Assembly: GCA_964426875.1 (NCBI GenBank)
Contig: CAYRSB010000002.1
Span: 1-64,000, forward strand
Direction of reading: 5' to 3'
Length of the DNA: 64,000 nt
Origin: Caldatribacterium sp964426875
GTDB lineage: Bacteria > Atribacterota > Atribacteria > Atribacterales > Caldatribacteriaceae
In this document: one piece after another, positions 17,016 through 25,037 of the stretch
Layout of the letters: the number at the start of each line of letters is the position of its first letter
Numbering within the stretch: the first letter of the stretch is position 1
Made by a program: the position numbers and the translations under genes
The notes under the pieces: model-generated
Told to the model about the DNA's origin: nothing
Seen by the model: only the letters and a program-made list of their open reading frames with translations
Database searches by the model: none

Positions 17016-18089
17016 GTGGAGAGGGGGCTAAGGGTCGTAGTACTTTTCGGTGGAAAATCGGTAGAGCATGAGGTATCCCTCGTCTCGGCACGAAATATTG
17101 TAGCTGCTTTGGATTCGGAGAGATACGAAACGGCTCTTGTGGGTATTGACAAGGATGGTGTATGGCGCCTTTTGGAACGGGAAGACCTGGGGGAGAAGGA
17201 ATGTTCCAGGAGAGGAGAGGAAGTTGTACTTATACCTCATCCTCAGGGAGGGAGGCTCTATAGTATTGCAAAGGGTGAGGTAGTTTTTGTTCCCGATGTT
17301 GTTTTTCCGGTGCTCCACGGGACTTTTGGAGAAGATGGGACGGTTCAGGGGCTTTTAGAAATGGTGGGTGTCCCCTACGTAGGATCGGGGGTTTTGGGTT
17401 CTTCCATTTGCATGGACAAGGAGGTCACAAAACGTCTCCTTAGAGAAGCAGGCCTCCCGGTAGTGAAGTTTCTGTGTCTTACTCCTCAAAGAATCCCTAC
17501 CTTTGACGATGTGGTGGAGGTTCTGGGTCTTCCCTTTTTTGTGAAACCGGCTTCCTTGGGGTCCTCGGTGGGTATCGCCAAAGTGAAAGAGGAGAACAAC
17601 TTTGAGGAGGCAGTAAGGCAAGCTTTTTCTTTTGATACGAGAATTATCCTTGAAGAGTGCATTGCCGGGAGAGAAATCGAGTGTTCCGTTTTGGGAAACG
17701 AAGAACCCATAGCTTCTCTACCTGGAGAAATTGTTCCCCGCCACGAATTCTACTCCTACGAGGCAAAGTACCTTGACCCTCAGGGGGCTGATCTTCTTGT
17801 TCCCGCTCCCCTTGAAGAGGAACTTCGGCAGAAGATTCAAGAAATGGCTATCTTGGCTTTTCAGGTATGCCGTTGTGGGGGCATGGCACGAGTGGATTTC
17901 TTTCTCCGAGGGAAAGAGGTATTCGTGAACGAGGTGAACACCATTCCTGGATTCACCCCTATAAGCATGTACCCCAAGCTCTGGGAGGTGAGTGGAATTT
18001 CCTATCCCGAGCTCGTGGATAGACTCATTGCTTTGGCCTTAGAGCGAGCCCAAAGACAGAAGGGTCTCAAGCGAAGCTACAGTATATAG
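17016..18089 (+). CDS. ddl: D-alanine--D-alanine ligase
   Basis: This ATP-grasp ligase of 357 residues makes the D-Ala-D-Ala dipeptide for peptidoglycan. It shows FGGKSVEHEVSL at the N-terminus, LHGTFGEDGTVQG, the phosphate-binding loop PASLGSSVGIAKV, and the C-terminal ARVDFFL...VNEVNTIPGFTPISMYP segment with the metal-binding Glu and Asn. The start is GTG 17016 after GAGGTGAG. It is the last gene of the run starting at 15070, ended by a strong hairpin terminator. Confidence 0.95.
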   Translation: MERGLRVVVLFGGKSVEHEVSLVSARNIVAALDSERYETALVGIDKDGVWRLLEREDLGEKECSRRGEEVVLIPHPQGGRLYSIAKGEVVFVPDVVFPVLHGTFGEDGTVQGLLEMVGVPYVGSGVLGSSICMDKEVTKRLLREAGLPVVKFLCLTPQRIPTFDDVVEVLGLPFFVKPASLGSSVGIAKVKEENNFEEAVRQAFSFDTRIILEECIAGREIECSVLGNEEPIASLPGEIVPRHEFYSYEAKYLDPQGADLLVPAPLEEELRQKIQEMAILAFQVCRCGGMARVDFFLRGKEVFVNEVNTIPGFTPISMYPKLWEVSGISYPELVDRLIALALERAQRQKGLKRSYSI

Positions 18090-18092
18090 AGG

Positions 18093-18124
18093 AAAAGCCC
18101 GGGCAGGTTGCCCGGGCTTTTTTA
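18093..18124 (+). terminator. Strong intrinsic terminator, probably bidirectional
   Basis: A 13-bp perfect stem (18093-18105 with 18109-18121) and a 3-base loop are followed by T-rich sequence. It lies between the end of ddl and the end of the convergent superoxide reductase-like gene, whose stop is at 18122. A short T-run also exists on the other strand, so it can serve both genes. Confidence 0.93.
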
Positions 18125-18481
18125 TTCTCCCACTTTCAAAGTAAGGCTTCGATCACCAAATTTGTTACAGAGAGCGTAGATCTTGAGAGTGTCTCCCTTT
18201 CGGGCGTCGATGATGAGGTATTGGGCCTTTTGTTCTCTCGAGGAGAGTTGTGAAGCCATTTTCTGGAGAATGATTTCTTCATCGTTTCGGAATACTTGTA
18301 TTGTACTGATGTAGTGATCTCCTTTGGGATCTGGCACGGCGTGTATAGCTGAAATTTCAAGGATATGGCTTTCAAGGTCGAAGGTAGCCTGGACCTGAGA
18401 GGGAGGGTGGGAAAAGGCTACCTGGGGTGCAAGGAATGCGCAAAGAAGAGCGCTAATCAGGCAGAGGCTTTTCTTCGGCAT
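18122..18481 (-). CDS. Exported superoxide reductase-like protein with altered iron site
   Basis: This 119-residue protein has a signal peptide (about residues 1-24). The mature domain matches the catalytic fold of superoxide reductase/neelaredoxin in two places: VPDPKGDHYISTIQVF and IYALCNKFGDRSLTLKV. The family ligands are four His and one Cys. Here one of the HxxxxxH pair is Asp51, His56 and Cys105 remain, and the His three residues after the Cys is Phe108. A standard centre therefore seems broken and true reductase activity is doubtful. ATG 18481 has AAAAGGAGG six bases upstream and lies inside the preceding desulforedoxin gene (25-bp overlap). Confidence 0.7.
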   Translation of the reverse strand: MPKKSLCLISALLCAFLAPQVAFSHPPSQVQATFDLESHILEISAIHAVPDPKGDHYISTIQVFRNDEEIILQKMASQLSSREQKAQYLIIDARKGDTLKIYALCNKFGDRSLTLKVGE

Positions 18482-18627
18482 TGGCGCCTCCTTTTCGATG
18501 TCTCTTCGACCCTCACCATGGGCTTTCCACAGCACACCAGTTCTCCACCACCTACCTCTTTGACCTCTACTACGTTCCCACAGACCTCACATCGAAAGAT
18601 TTCGCCTATTTTTTCCACTCTGGCCAC
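18457..18627 (-). CDS. Desulforedoxin-like rubredoxin domain (small protein)
   Basis: This 56-residue gene is short but clear: start GTG 18627, preceded by GGGAGGTG, and stop at 18457. The product has RCEVCGNVV and ELVCCGKPM, the CxxC...CC iron site of desulforedoxin and of the N-terminal domain of desulfoferrodoxin. It should hold one Fe(Cys)4. The last eight codons overlap the exported superoxide reductase-like gene in another frame. The pair therefore looks like a two-domain desulfoferrodoxin split into a cytoplasmic and an exported part. No signal peptide is present here. Confidence 0.85.
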   Translation of the reverse strand: MARVEKIGEIFRCEVCGNVVEVKEVGGGELVCCGKPMVRVEETSKRRRQCRRKASA

Positions 18628-18674
18628 AGACAACACCTCCCAGTATTTTTCAAAGAAAAACCCTCTGGGATGCT

Positions 18675-18701
18675 TTGCAATTCCCTAACTTCTTCTATAA
18701 T
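18675..18701 (+). promoter_or_regulatory. Promoter of the marC-type operon
   Basis: TTGCAA at 18675-18680 and TATAAT at 18696-18701 with a 15-bp spacer (16 bp if TTTGCA is used) lie 18 bp before the GTG start of the MarC-like gene. The -10 is consensus and the spacing slightly short. Confidence 0.55.
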
Positions 18702-18718
18702 GGGAAAGAGGTGGCAAG

Positions 18719-19318
18719 GTGGAGTATTTCTGGGCTTTTTGGAAGTCATTTTTTGTTTTGTTTATCATCCTTGATCCCTTTCTTGGCATGGCGACCTTTC
18801 TTGCCCTCACGCGAGGAATGCCGGAAAATGAGAGGATGGAGCAGGCTTTCCTGGCTGTTTTTGTGGCTTTCGTGCTTCTCGTGGTCTTTCTCTTTGGAGG
18901 ACAGGCCCTCTTTGCGCTTTTGGGTATCTCTTTCTCGAGTTTCATGGTGGCTGGGGGTGTGATTCTTCTCCTTTTGGGCATTGAGGGCATTTTGGGACTG
19001 GAGTTTACCCGGCGCAGTGCTGACACCAAGGCCATAGCTGCGGTCATCGGAACTCCCCTCCTTTGTGGTCCGGGGGCTATAACTTCTATTATCGTTCTTG
19101 CCGGAAGATACGGGTACCTCATCCCCTTTTTGGCTTTGCTTTCTGCCCTCTTTCTTACCTGGGTGCTTCTCCTTTATGGTCCCAGGGTGGCGAGTCTTCT
19201 TGGGGAAAGGATTCTTGAGGTCTTTTCTCGGGTTTTGGGATTACTTCTTTCAGCCATAGCTGTGGAGTTCGTTAAAGAAGGAATCGTGGCTATGATGAAG
19301 GAGGTGGCGCACCTTTGA
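18719..19318 (+). CDS. MarC family integral membrane protein
   Basis: The 199-residue protein has six hydrophobic segments and the MarC/UPF0056 pattern: FILDPFLGMATFLALTRGM near the N-terminus, then IAAVIGTPLLCGPGAITSIIVLA in the second half. The family's transport role is not settled. Start GTG 18719 follows GAGGTGG. The last four bases overlap the TTG start of the following MFS transporter, so translation is coupled. Confidence 0.85.
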   Translation: MEYFWAFWKSFFVLFIILDPFLGMATFLALTRGMPENERMEQAFLAVFVAFVLLVVFLFGGQALFALLGISFSSFMVAGGVILLLLGIEGILGLEFTRRSADTKAIAAVIGTPLLCGPGAITSIIVLAGRYGYLIPFLALLSALFLTWVLLLYGPRVASLLGERILEVFSRVLGLLLSAIAVEFVKEGIVAMMKEVAHL

Positions 19319-20505
19319 GAAGAAGCGTTCTCATCATCCCCTTTGCTCTTGCTTTGGTGGTCATAGGGCTTGGCATTTCAGGAGCCGGGTCGGTTATTCC
19401 GGAGGTTGCCGAACATTTCTCCTTGCCCTATGCTGCTACGGGAAGAGTATTTCTCGTACATGGCTTGGGATACTTCGTCTCCCTCATGGTAGGAGGGATT
19501 TTGGGGGATTTTGTGTTCCGAGGTACGGTGCTTCGGGTAGGTCTTTGGCTTGCCGTTTTGGGTTTTCTGGGAATTGCTTTCTCTCTGACCTTTTCTGGGG
19601 TTCTTTTGGCCTTCCTCATCATGGGGATAGGAATGGGATTTTTGGACTGCATGGTGAATCCTATAGCGCAGAGTGTCTTTCCGGAGCGTCCTGGAGCAGT
19701 ACTCAGTATAATTCATGCCTTTTTCGGTTTGGGGTCTCTTTTGGCTCCACGCTTTTACGCCTTTCTCAGTACCCATGGGTACAGCTGGCAGGATCTTTAT
19801 AAGCTCACGGCAGGTTTCACAGCCTTGACCGCGGGGATTTTCCTTCTTCCCTTCGTTCCCAGGAATATTGGAGGAGATAGAAGAGGGGCCCTCTCTCGGG
19901 CTTTCACCGGGAAGGTGTTCTGGCTTTTGGGTGGTACTATGCTCCTTTACGCTGCTGGGGTAAGCACCTTAAACGGGTGGCTCGTCACCTACTACAAGGA
20001 ACGGGGCATTGTTCCTGAGAGAGGAGCGATTTTTCTTTCCTATTTTTGGTTGGGGCTTCTTGTAGGTCGCTTTGTCCTTTCTTCCTTTTCTGAAAAGATA
20101 GGATATTTGCGACTCATCAAAATAAATGCTCTGGGGGGTGCCTTGGGTGCGGCTCTTGCTGTTCTTTCCTTTGGTCATTCTTTCTTTTCTCCCCTTTTTC
20201 TCTTTCTCTCCGGGTTTTGCCTTTCGACCCTCATTCCTTTGACCCTTGTCTACGCCCTTTTGAGCTTTCCAGAGGTTGCTTCGACTGCTTCTGGTTGGGT
20301 TCTCTTCAACAACGGCTTAGGAAATTTCCTTTTCCCCTGGCTTTTTGGGATAGTAGGAGGACGATTTGGTTTTTCGACGACCATGGGTCTTGTGCCTTTA
20401 GCCCTCTTTGGGGTGTTCCTTCTTGAGGAGCTTTTAGTAAGATTAGGGGGCTCTCTGAAGTATAAGGAGAAAGGAGAGGTTGTCCGTGGACATAGAAGTG
20501 CTTGA
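19315..20505 (+). CDS. MFS transporter
   Basis: This 396-residue major facilitator has about 12 membrane segments in two halves. Typical features are GISGAGSVIPEVAEHF in TM1, a GYFVSLMVGGILGD loop, GMGFLDCMVNPIAQSVFPE in TM4 and ERGAIFLSYFWLGLLVGR in the second half. This layout resembles the FucP/YfkF-like group; the substrate is unknown. TTG 19315 overlaps the MarC stop and has AAGGAGGTGG seven bases upstream, which makes this rare start convincing. The 3' end overlaps the PHP gene by 20-26 bp. Confidence 0.87.
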   Translation: MRRSVLIIPFALALVVIGLGISGAGSVIPEVAEHFSLPYAATGRVFLVHGLGYFVSLMVGGILGDFVFRGTVLRVGLWLAVLGFLGIAFSLTFSGVLLAFLIMGIGMGFLDCMVNPIAQSVFPERPGAVLSIIHAFFGLGSLLAPRFYAFLSTHGYSWQDLYKLTAGFTALTAGIFLLPFVPRNIGGDRRGALSRAFTGKVFWLLGGTMLLYAAGVSTLNGWLVTYYKERGIVPERGAIFLSYFWLGLLVGRFVLSSFSEKIGYLRLIKINALGGALGAALAVLSFGHSFFSPLFLFLSGFCLSTLIPLTLVYALLSFPEVASTASGWVLFNNGLGNFLFPWLFGIVGGRFGFSTTMGLVPLALFGVFLLEELLVRLGGSLKYKEKGEVVRGHRSA

Positions 20506-21826
20506 AACCTGGCTTGACGATTTTGATTGGGAAAAGAGGAAAAGGGCCTTTTTGGCTCTCCTTGAAGCCCACAAGCGGGGCGATATTGTCTTTCCTTCAC
20601 CACGACCTCTGGTAAACTTGCATTTTCATACTTTCTTTTCCTTCAATGCCTGTGGCTATTCGCCTCTGCACATCGTCTGGCTCTCTAAGAAGAGGGGTTT
20701 GAGTGTCATAGGAAGCGTAGACTTTGACGTTCTCGATGCAGTGGAGGAATTTCGCTTTGGAGGGTTTGCCCTGCACATCCCCTGCGTTTCTGGTCTTGAG
20801 ACCCGGATTTACCTTCCGGAGTTCAGAGAAGAAGAGTTAAGTTCTCCCAATGAGCCTGGCATTGCCTACTACATGGGTAACGGATTTGTCCGTCTTCCTC
20901 GGAATGATACCCCTGCTTTTGAGACCCTGAAAAAGCTCAAAAGGATTGCCCAAGAGAGGAACAAAAAAATTGTCGCTCGGGTGAACGCCTATCTTTCTCC
21001 GATTTCTGTAGACTATGAGAAGGAAGTCCTTCCGCTTACTCCTTCGGGTAACCCCACGGAGCGTCACATCGTCCTGGCTTATGCTCGAAAGGCCCAAGAG
21101 GTCTTTCCCAGTGAAACGGAGGAGATTCACTTCTGGGTGGAGAAATTGGGGGTAGGGGAAGAGTGTATTGCCCCTCTCAAGAGAGACCCAGCGTTATTTT
21201 TTGATTTCATCCGTTCCCGTCTCATGAAGTTTGGAGGAGTAGGCTATGTGAAGCCGGATTTAGGAGATTTCCCAAGACTTGAGGAAGTCAACGCCATGAT
21301 TCTTTCTCTGGGAGCTGTTCCATCCTTTTCCTGGCTTGATGGGACAAGAAGTGGTGAAAGTGACCCCAAAAGGCTTGTCGACTTTTGTGAGAGTAAGGAT
21401 ATCGAGACATTCTTTCTCGTTCCTGATCGGAACTGGGATATTCCTGATGATGAGGAACGAAAAATCAAGGTCCGTAAGCTCTATGAATTTGTGGAGGAGG
21501 CCCAGAAGCGTCGTTTCCCCATCTTTGTGGGAACTGAACTCAATCGCTATGGGCAAAAATTCGTGGACGATTTCGATTCTCCATACCTTGCTCCCCTTGC
21601 TCCGTACTTCATAGAGAGTGCCTGGATCCTTTGGGGGCATGCCGTTCTTGAAATGTCCTCCGGGCGCGGGTACACGAGCGAATGGGCTAAAGAGGTTTTT
21701 AAAGACCGAGCCAGGAAGAACTACTTCTTTGCCCGAGTCGGGAAAGCTACCAGAGCACAGGAAGAGGAAGTTTGTCGACTTGGAGAGCGCTCAACGGAGA
21801 GCCTACTTCGAGAGTTTGGGAAGTAG
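20486..21826 (+). CDS. PHP-domain metal-dependent phosphoesterase family protein
   Basis: The 446-residue protein carries the first PHP metal motif in NLHFHTFFSFN (HxH), then a GSVDFDVLDAVEEF stretch, an ETRIY segment (PHP motif-II-like Glu) and FVGTELNRYGQKF further on. The family hydrolyses phosphate esters with several metal ions. The protein is longer than simple PHP phosphatases such as histidinol phosphatase, and no exact substrate can be assigned. GTG 20486 has GGAGAGG upstream; TTG 20480 is the alternative. The 3' end overlaps the convergent sirtuin gene by 24 bp. Confidence 0.75.
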   Translation: MDIEVLETWLDDFDWEKRKRAFLALLEAHKRGDIVFPSPRPLVNLHFHTFFSFNACGYSPLHIVWLSKKRGLSVIGSVDFDVLDAVEEFRFGGFALHIPCVSGLETRIYLPEFREEELSSPNEPGIAYYMGNGFVRLPRNDTPAFETLKKLKRIAQERNKKIVARVNAYLSPISVDYEKEVLPLTPSGNPTERHIVLAYARKAQEVFPSETEEIHFWVEKLGVGEECIAPLKRDPALFFDFIRSRLMKFGGVGYVKPDLGDFPRLEEVNAMILSLGAVPSFSWLDGTRSGESDPKRLVDFCESKDIETFFLVPDRNWDIPDDEERKIKVRKLYEFVEEAQKRRFPIFVGTELNRYGQKFVDDFDSPYLAPLAPYFIESAWILWGHAVLEMSSGRGYTSEWAKEVFKDRARKNYFFARVGKATRAQEEEVCRLGERSTESLLREFGK

Positions 21827-22546
21827 GAACTCGTGAAGTGATTGTAGAACCAAGGAAGCCTGCTTGTGGATTACAAAGCGAGCTCGATGGTCAAAAGGGG
21901 TGGGAGTCAGGTTGATAATGCCAAGAAGCGAGGCGTAAGAGGGGAGGAAGTTTGCCGGGGAAACCTGGAGACTTGATCCAATGACGAGGAGAGGGAGACG
22001 ATGCGCAAGCTCCTGAGCCTCTTCAAAGCAAGGAGGAAGCATGTCCCCGAAAAGTACCACGTCCGGCCGAAGTATTCCTCCACAGAGACAGCGGGGAGGA
22101 ATTTCGTCTTGGTTGACCTTCTCAGCAAGGACCTCGATAGGGAAGGATTGGTGGCAGAGGACGCAGTGTCCTGAGCGCAAGTGCCCGTGGATCTCGAAGA
22201 CTCTTTCTGATCCCGCTGCCTGGTGCAAACCGTCGATGTTTTGGGTGACCACAGCCTCCACGATTTTGTACTTTTCCCACTCTGCTAAAATCGCGTGGGC
22301 CCTGTTGGGTAAGGCTTCCCGAAAGCGCAAAAGTATCGAAAGACCAACCTGGAAGAAGGTTTCCGAGCGGTTGTACAGGGCATCTACCGAGAGGACTTCG
22401 ATGGGGTCATGCTGTTCCCAAAGACCACTTTTGGGGGTACGAAAATCAGGGATCCCGCTTTCAGTCGAAATCCCCGCTCCGGTGAGCACAAGCCAAGGAC
22501 GATGCTCCCAAATGAGTGAAGCAATGTCCTCAAAATCCCAGCGCAT
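21803..22546 (-). CDS. cobB: NAD-dependent protein deacylase (sirtuin)
   Basis: This 247-residue Sir2-family enzyme shows GAGIS(T)ESGIPDFR, TQNIDGLH and the catalytic His in EIHGHLRSGHC. The zinc cysteines are CVLC and the CLC pair (one C-x-C instead of the usual second C-x2-C). FGDMLPP and GSSLQVSPA complete the NAD site. It would remove acetyl or other acyl groups from lysines using NAD+. An S1-domain gene lies 2 bp upstream on the same strand, so the two are co-transcribed. Confidence 0.92.
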   Translation of the reverse strand: MRWDFEDIASLIWEHRPWLVLTGAGISTESGIPDFRTPKSGLWEQHDPIEVLSVDALYNRSETFFQVGLSILLRFREALPNRAHAILAEWEKYKIVEAVVTQNIDGLHQAAGSERVFEIHGHLRSGHCVLCHQSFPIEVLAEKVNQDEIPPRCLCGGILRPDVVLFGDMLPPCFEEAQELAHRLPLLVIGSSLQVSPANFLPSYASLLGIINLTPTPFDHRARFVIHKQASLVLQSLHEFLLPKLSK

Positions 22547-22548
22547 AC

Positions 22549-22911
22549 TTAGCGTTTCTTTTTACCATCCCGATACTTCTTGAGATCCGAAAGCTTTTCC
22601 TGGCTCTGTTTGAGGAAACGATTCATCTTCTGCTCAAAGCTTGCTTTGCTCCGCTCCAACTTTTCAATGTACTCTTTGTCTTCATTCACCCGCTTGATGG
22701 AGAGGTCGATCTTTCCATCGGGTGATATACCTATAACTTTCACCTTCACCCGGTCGTTGATCTTGAGATAATCGTTAACGTCTTTGACGAAGTGGTTGGC
22801 AATTTCAGAGATGTGTACCAATCCTCTTTTTCCGTCTTCAAGCTCCACAAAAGCCCCAAAACGTGTAATGCCAACAACCTTACCTTCCACAATGCTATCG
22901 AGCTCCACCAT
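22549..22911 (-). CDS. S1 domain RNA-binding protein
   Basis: This 120-residue protein has one S1 (OB-fold) domain at its N-terminus (GKVVGITRFGAFVELEDGKRGLVHISEIA...VKVKVIGISPDGKIDLSIKRV). A highly charged tail rich in Lys and Gln follows, as in the YugI/general stress protein 13 and CvfD group that associates with ribosomes. The start is ATG 22911, 14 bases after GGGAGG, a longer gap than usual. A consensus promoter lies immediately upstream. The sirtuin follows after 2 bp. Confidence 0.88.
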   Translation of the reverse strand: MVELDSIVEGKVVGITRFGAFVELEDGKRGLVHISEIANHFVKDVNDYLKINDRVKVKVIGISPDGKIDLSIKRVNEDKEYIEKLERSKASFEQKMNRFLKQSQEKLSDLKKYRDGKKKR

Positions 22912-22948
22912 GAAACTGTCTCGGTCCTCCCTTTTAAAAATTGAGCAT

Positions 22949-22977
22949 ATTATACAAACACGCTTTTCGAGTGTCAA
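22949..22977 (-). promoter_or_regulatory. Consensus housekeeping promoter
   Basis: On the minus strand TTGACA (22977-22972), a 17-bp spacer and TATAAT (22954-22949) match the sigma-70/sigma-A consensus exactly. It drives the S1-domain protein and the sirtuin. Confidence 0.93.
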
Positions 22978-23053
22978 TGAGGACTTGGGCTGCCGCTTTT
23001 TGACTGGGGTCTTTGGTTACTTACCCTGAGGTAAGGGAAGGAGGCGTTGTACT

Positions 23054-24239
23054 GTGGTTGGTGTACGTTTCACCTACTTTATGCCCACGAAAATCCTTTT
23101 TAGTCCTGGGAGTCTTGAGAAGTTGCATAGCGAGCAGTTGCCAGGAAAGAAAGCCCTGTTAGTCATCTCTGCCGGTGGATCCATGGTAAGACACGGCTAC
23201 CTTCATAGACTGGTCAATATTCTAAGTAGTAAAGATCGATTACGTGGTCTTCGACAAGATTATCCCCAACCCGATCAAAAAACATGTCATGGAGGGTGCA
23301 GCAGTGGCCAGAAGAGAGCAGTGTGATTTCGTCATCGGTCTTGGGGGAGGATCGAGTATCGATTCGGCGAAAAGTATTGCCCTGATGGCCAAAAATGAGG
23401 GAGATTACTGGGATTACATCCTTGGAGGCACGGGAGGAGGAAAACCGATAAAGAATGGGGCGTTGCCCATTGTAGCCATTACCACCACTGCGGGTACCGG
23501 AACCGAAGCCGACCCGTGGACGGTCATTACGAACGAGGAGACGAACGAAAAGATCGGTTAAGGAAACGAATATACCTTTCCCGTTCTTTCGGTAGTCGAC
23601 CCGGAGCTCATGCTTACAGCACCACCCTTGCTTACTGCTTTTCAGGGGTTTGGCGCCTTTTTCCATTCGGTCGAGGGGTACATCGCCAATGTGGCTAATC
23701 TTGTGAGTGATCTCTATGCTTTAAAGAGCATAGAGTTGATTGCCAGGTATCTCCCCTTCTGTGTAAAGGAGGGTTCAAACCTTGAGGCAAGAACCTATGT
23801 CGCCTTGGCCAACACCCTCGCGGGGTTTGTAGAGTCTACCTCGAGTTGTACCTCAGAGCACTCCATGGAACACGCCCTCTCGGCCTTCTATCCCGACATT
23901 CCTCATGGGGCAGGGCTTATTTTGCTCTCAGAGGCGTATCACACCTTCTTCGTGGAAAAAGTCCCAGAAAGGTACACGAATCTGGCTAAAGCCATGGAGA
24001 TTAGGGTGGAAGAGCTACCGGAGAGCGAGAGGCCCTATGCCTTTGTGAAAGCCATGAAGAAACTCCAAGAAGACCTTGGTGTGGGAAACCTCAAAATGTC
24101 TACCTACGGCATTCGAGAGGGCAAAATTGAGAAGCTGGCAAAGAACGCGGTAGAGACCATGGGAGGACTCTTTGAGAAAGACCCGTATCGGTTAAGTTTT
24201 AGGGAAACGGTAGAGATTATGAGAAGAGCTTATGGGTGA
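23054..24239 (+). pseudogene. Iron-containing alcohol dehydrogenase, broken by frameshift and stop
   Basis: Three open pieces read together give a group III iron alcohol dehydrogenase of about 395 residues. They are: 23054 to about 23235 (FTYFMPTKILFSPGSLEKL); about 23235-23561 in the +1 frame (IIPNPIKKHVMEGA, GLGGGSSIDSAKS, TTTAGTGTEAD); and the same frame after an in-frame TAA at 23559-23561 (FFHSVEGYIAN, EHSMEHALSAFYPDIPHGAGL). The frameshift near 23235 is not at a long homopolymer. With a nonsense codon as well, true inactivation is the simpler reading, though consensus errors remain possible. Ribosome site AAGGAGG precedes GTG 23054. The residual codons are otherwise well preserved, so any decay is recent. 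Confidence 0.85.
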
Positions 24240-24240
24240 A

Positions 24241-24271
24241 CCTCCAGGTCTCCTTGAAGGAGGCCTGGAGG
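24241..24271 (+). terminator. Inverted repeat after the alcohol dehydrogenase, possible terminator
   Basis: CCTCCAGG...CCTGGAGG with an inner CTCC/GGAG forms a long stem two bases after the stop codon. No good T-run follows on the plus strand, so a terminator role is uncertain. Confidence 0.5.
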
Positions 24272-24310
24272 ATTCGATACTTTGGAAATTGAAAGCAGAT
24301 TTACCCTCTT

Positions 24311-25018
24311 TTACGGCCGGAGGTCCTCGAGGAACTTCCCGGGGAGTCCACTTTGACGGTAAGCTTCCTCAAGGAGGGCGAAATCGTAGGCACATCGCCT
24401 TAAGTGGACCTCGAGTCCTTCTTCGACCTCCAAAAGCACCCATGAGGCTCGCCAATCCCCATCTTTGGGGCGGCCTGCACTTCCGTCGTTCACCACGTAG
24501 AGTTTGCCAAATTTTCGAAAAAAAGGAATGTGCGTGTGACCGCAAACAAGAACGTTTGCCGGTTCTTTTTCCATAATGCGGAGGAAACTCTCCTTGGGAC
24601 GGTCAGGAAAAAGGTATTCATTGATTCTTCGAGGACTCCCGTGGACGAAGAGGAAGTGGAACCGTCCTTCGATAAGCTCATACCGGGGGAGAAGAGCCCG
24701 TAAAAAGCGTTTATTTTCCAGGGAGACGACTTCTCTTGTCCAGGCAAGGGAGATTTTGCCCAGAGTTTTTTCTTCTTCTGTACGGTAGGCACACCCACAG
24801 TCCTCAAGGTCAAAACCCACCCCTTGATCGTAGTTACCCATGATGGTAGGGATGGAATGCTTTTGGATTTCTTCAATAACTTCATTGGGGAAGGGAGCGT
24901 ACCCCACAAGATCCCCCAAGCATACCAAGGTGTCGGCTCCGGCTCTCTCTATGTCCTCAAGGACACTCAAAAGGGCCGGGAGGTTGGCGTGGATATCAGA
25001 GAATATTGCAAGGCGCAT
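24311..25018 (-). CDS. Metallophosphoesterase, YfcE/MJ0936-like
   Basis: This 235-residue calcineurin-like phosphoesterase shows MRLAIFSDIHAN (Asp and His ligands), CLGDLVGYAPFP, IMGNYDQGV (the usual GNHD changed to GNYD), HGSPR and CGHTHIPF. The family cleaves phosphodiesters or phosphate monoesters with two metal ions. The His to Tyr change in the GNHD motif, shared by some members of the DIM/YfcE-like group, may affect chemistry. ATG 25018 is preceded by AAAGGAGG. It follows the DUF554 gene by 19 bp on the same strand. Confidence 0.88.
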   Translation of the reverse strand: MRLAIFSDIHANLPALLSVLEDIERAGADTLVCLGDLVGYAPFPNEVIEEIQKHSIPTIMGNYDQGVGFDLEDCGCAYRTEEEKTLGKISLAWTREVVSLENKRFLRALLPRYELIEGRFHFLFVHGSPRRINEYLFPDRPKESFLRIMEKEPANVLVCGHTHIPFFRKFGKLYVVNDGSAGRPKDGDWRASWVLLEVEEGLEVHLRRCAYDFALLEEAYRQSGLPGKFLEDLRP

Positions 25019-25037
25019 TTCGTTTCCTCCTTTCTCT

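Noticed and set aside
18365..18688. Plus-strand frame of 107 codons over the desulforedoxin pair
   Set aside because: It is antisense to two genes with good ribosome sites and clear domains.
23018..23034. Short inverted repeat CTTACC...GGTAAG before the iron dehydrogenase
   Set aside because: The stem is only six pairs with no T-run and overlaps the ribosome-site region; it is too weak to call a regulatory site.
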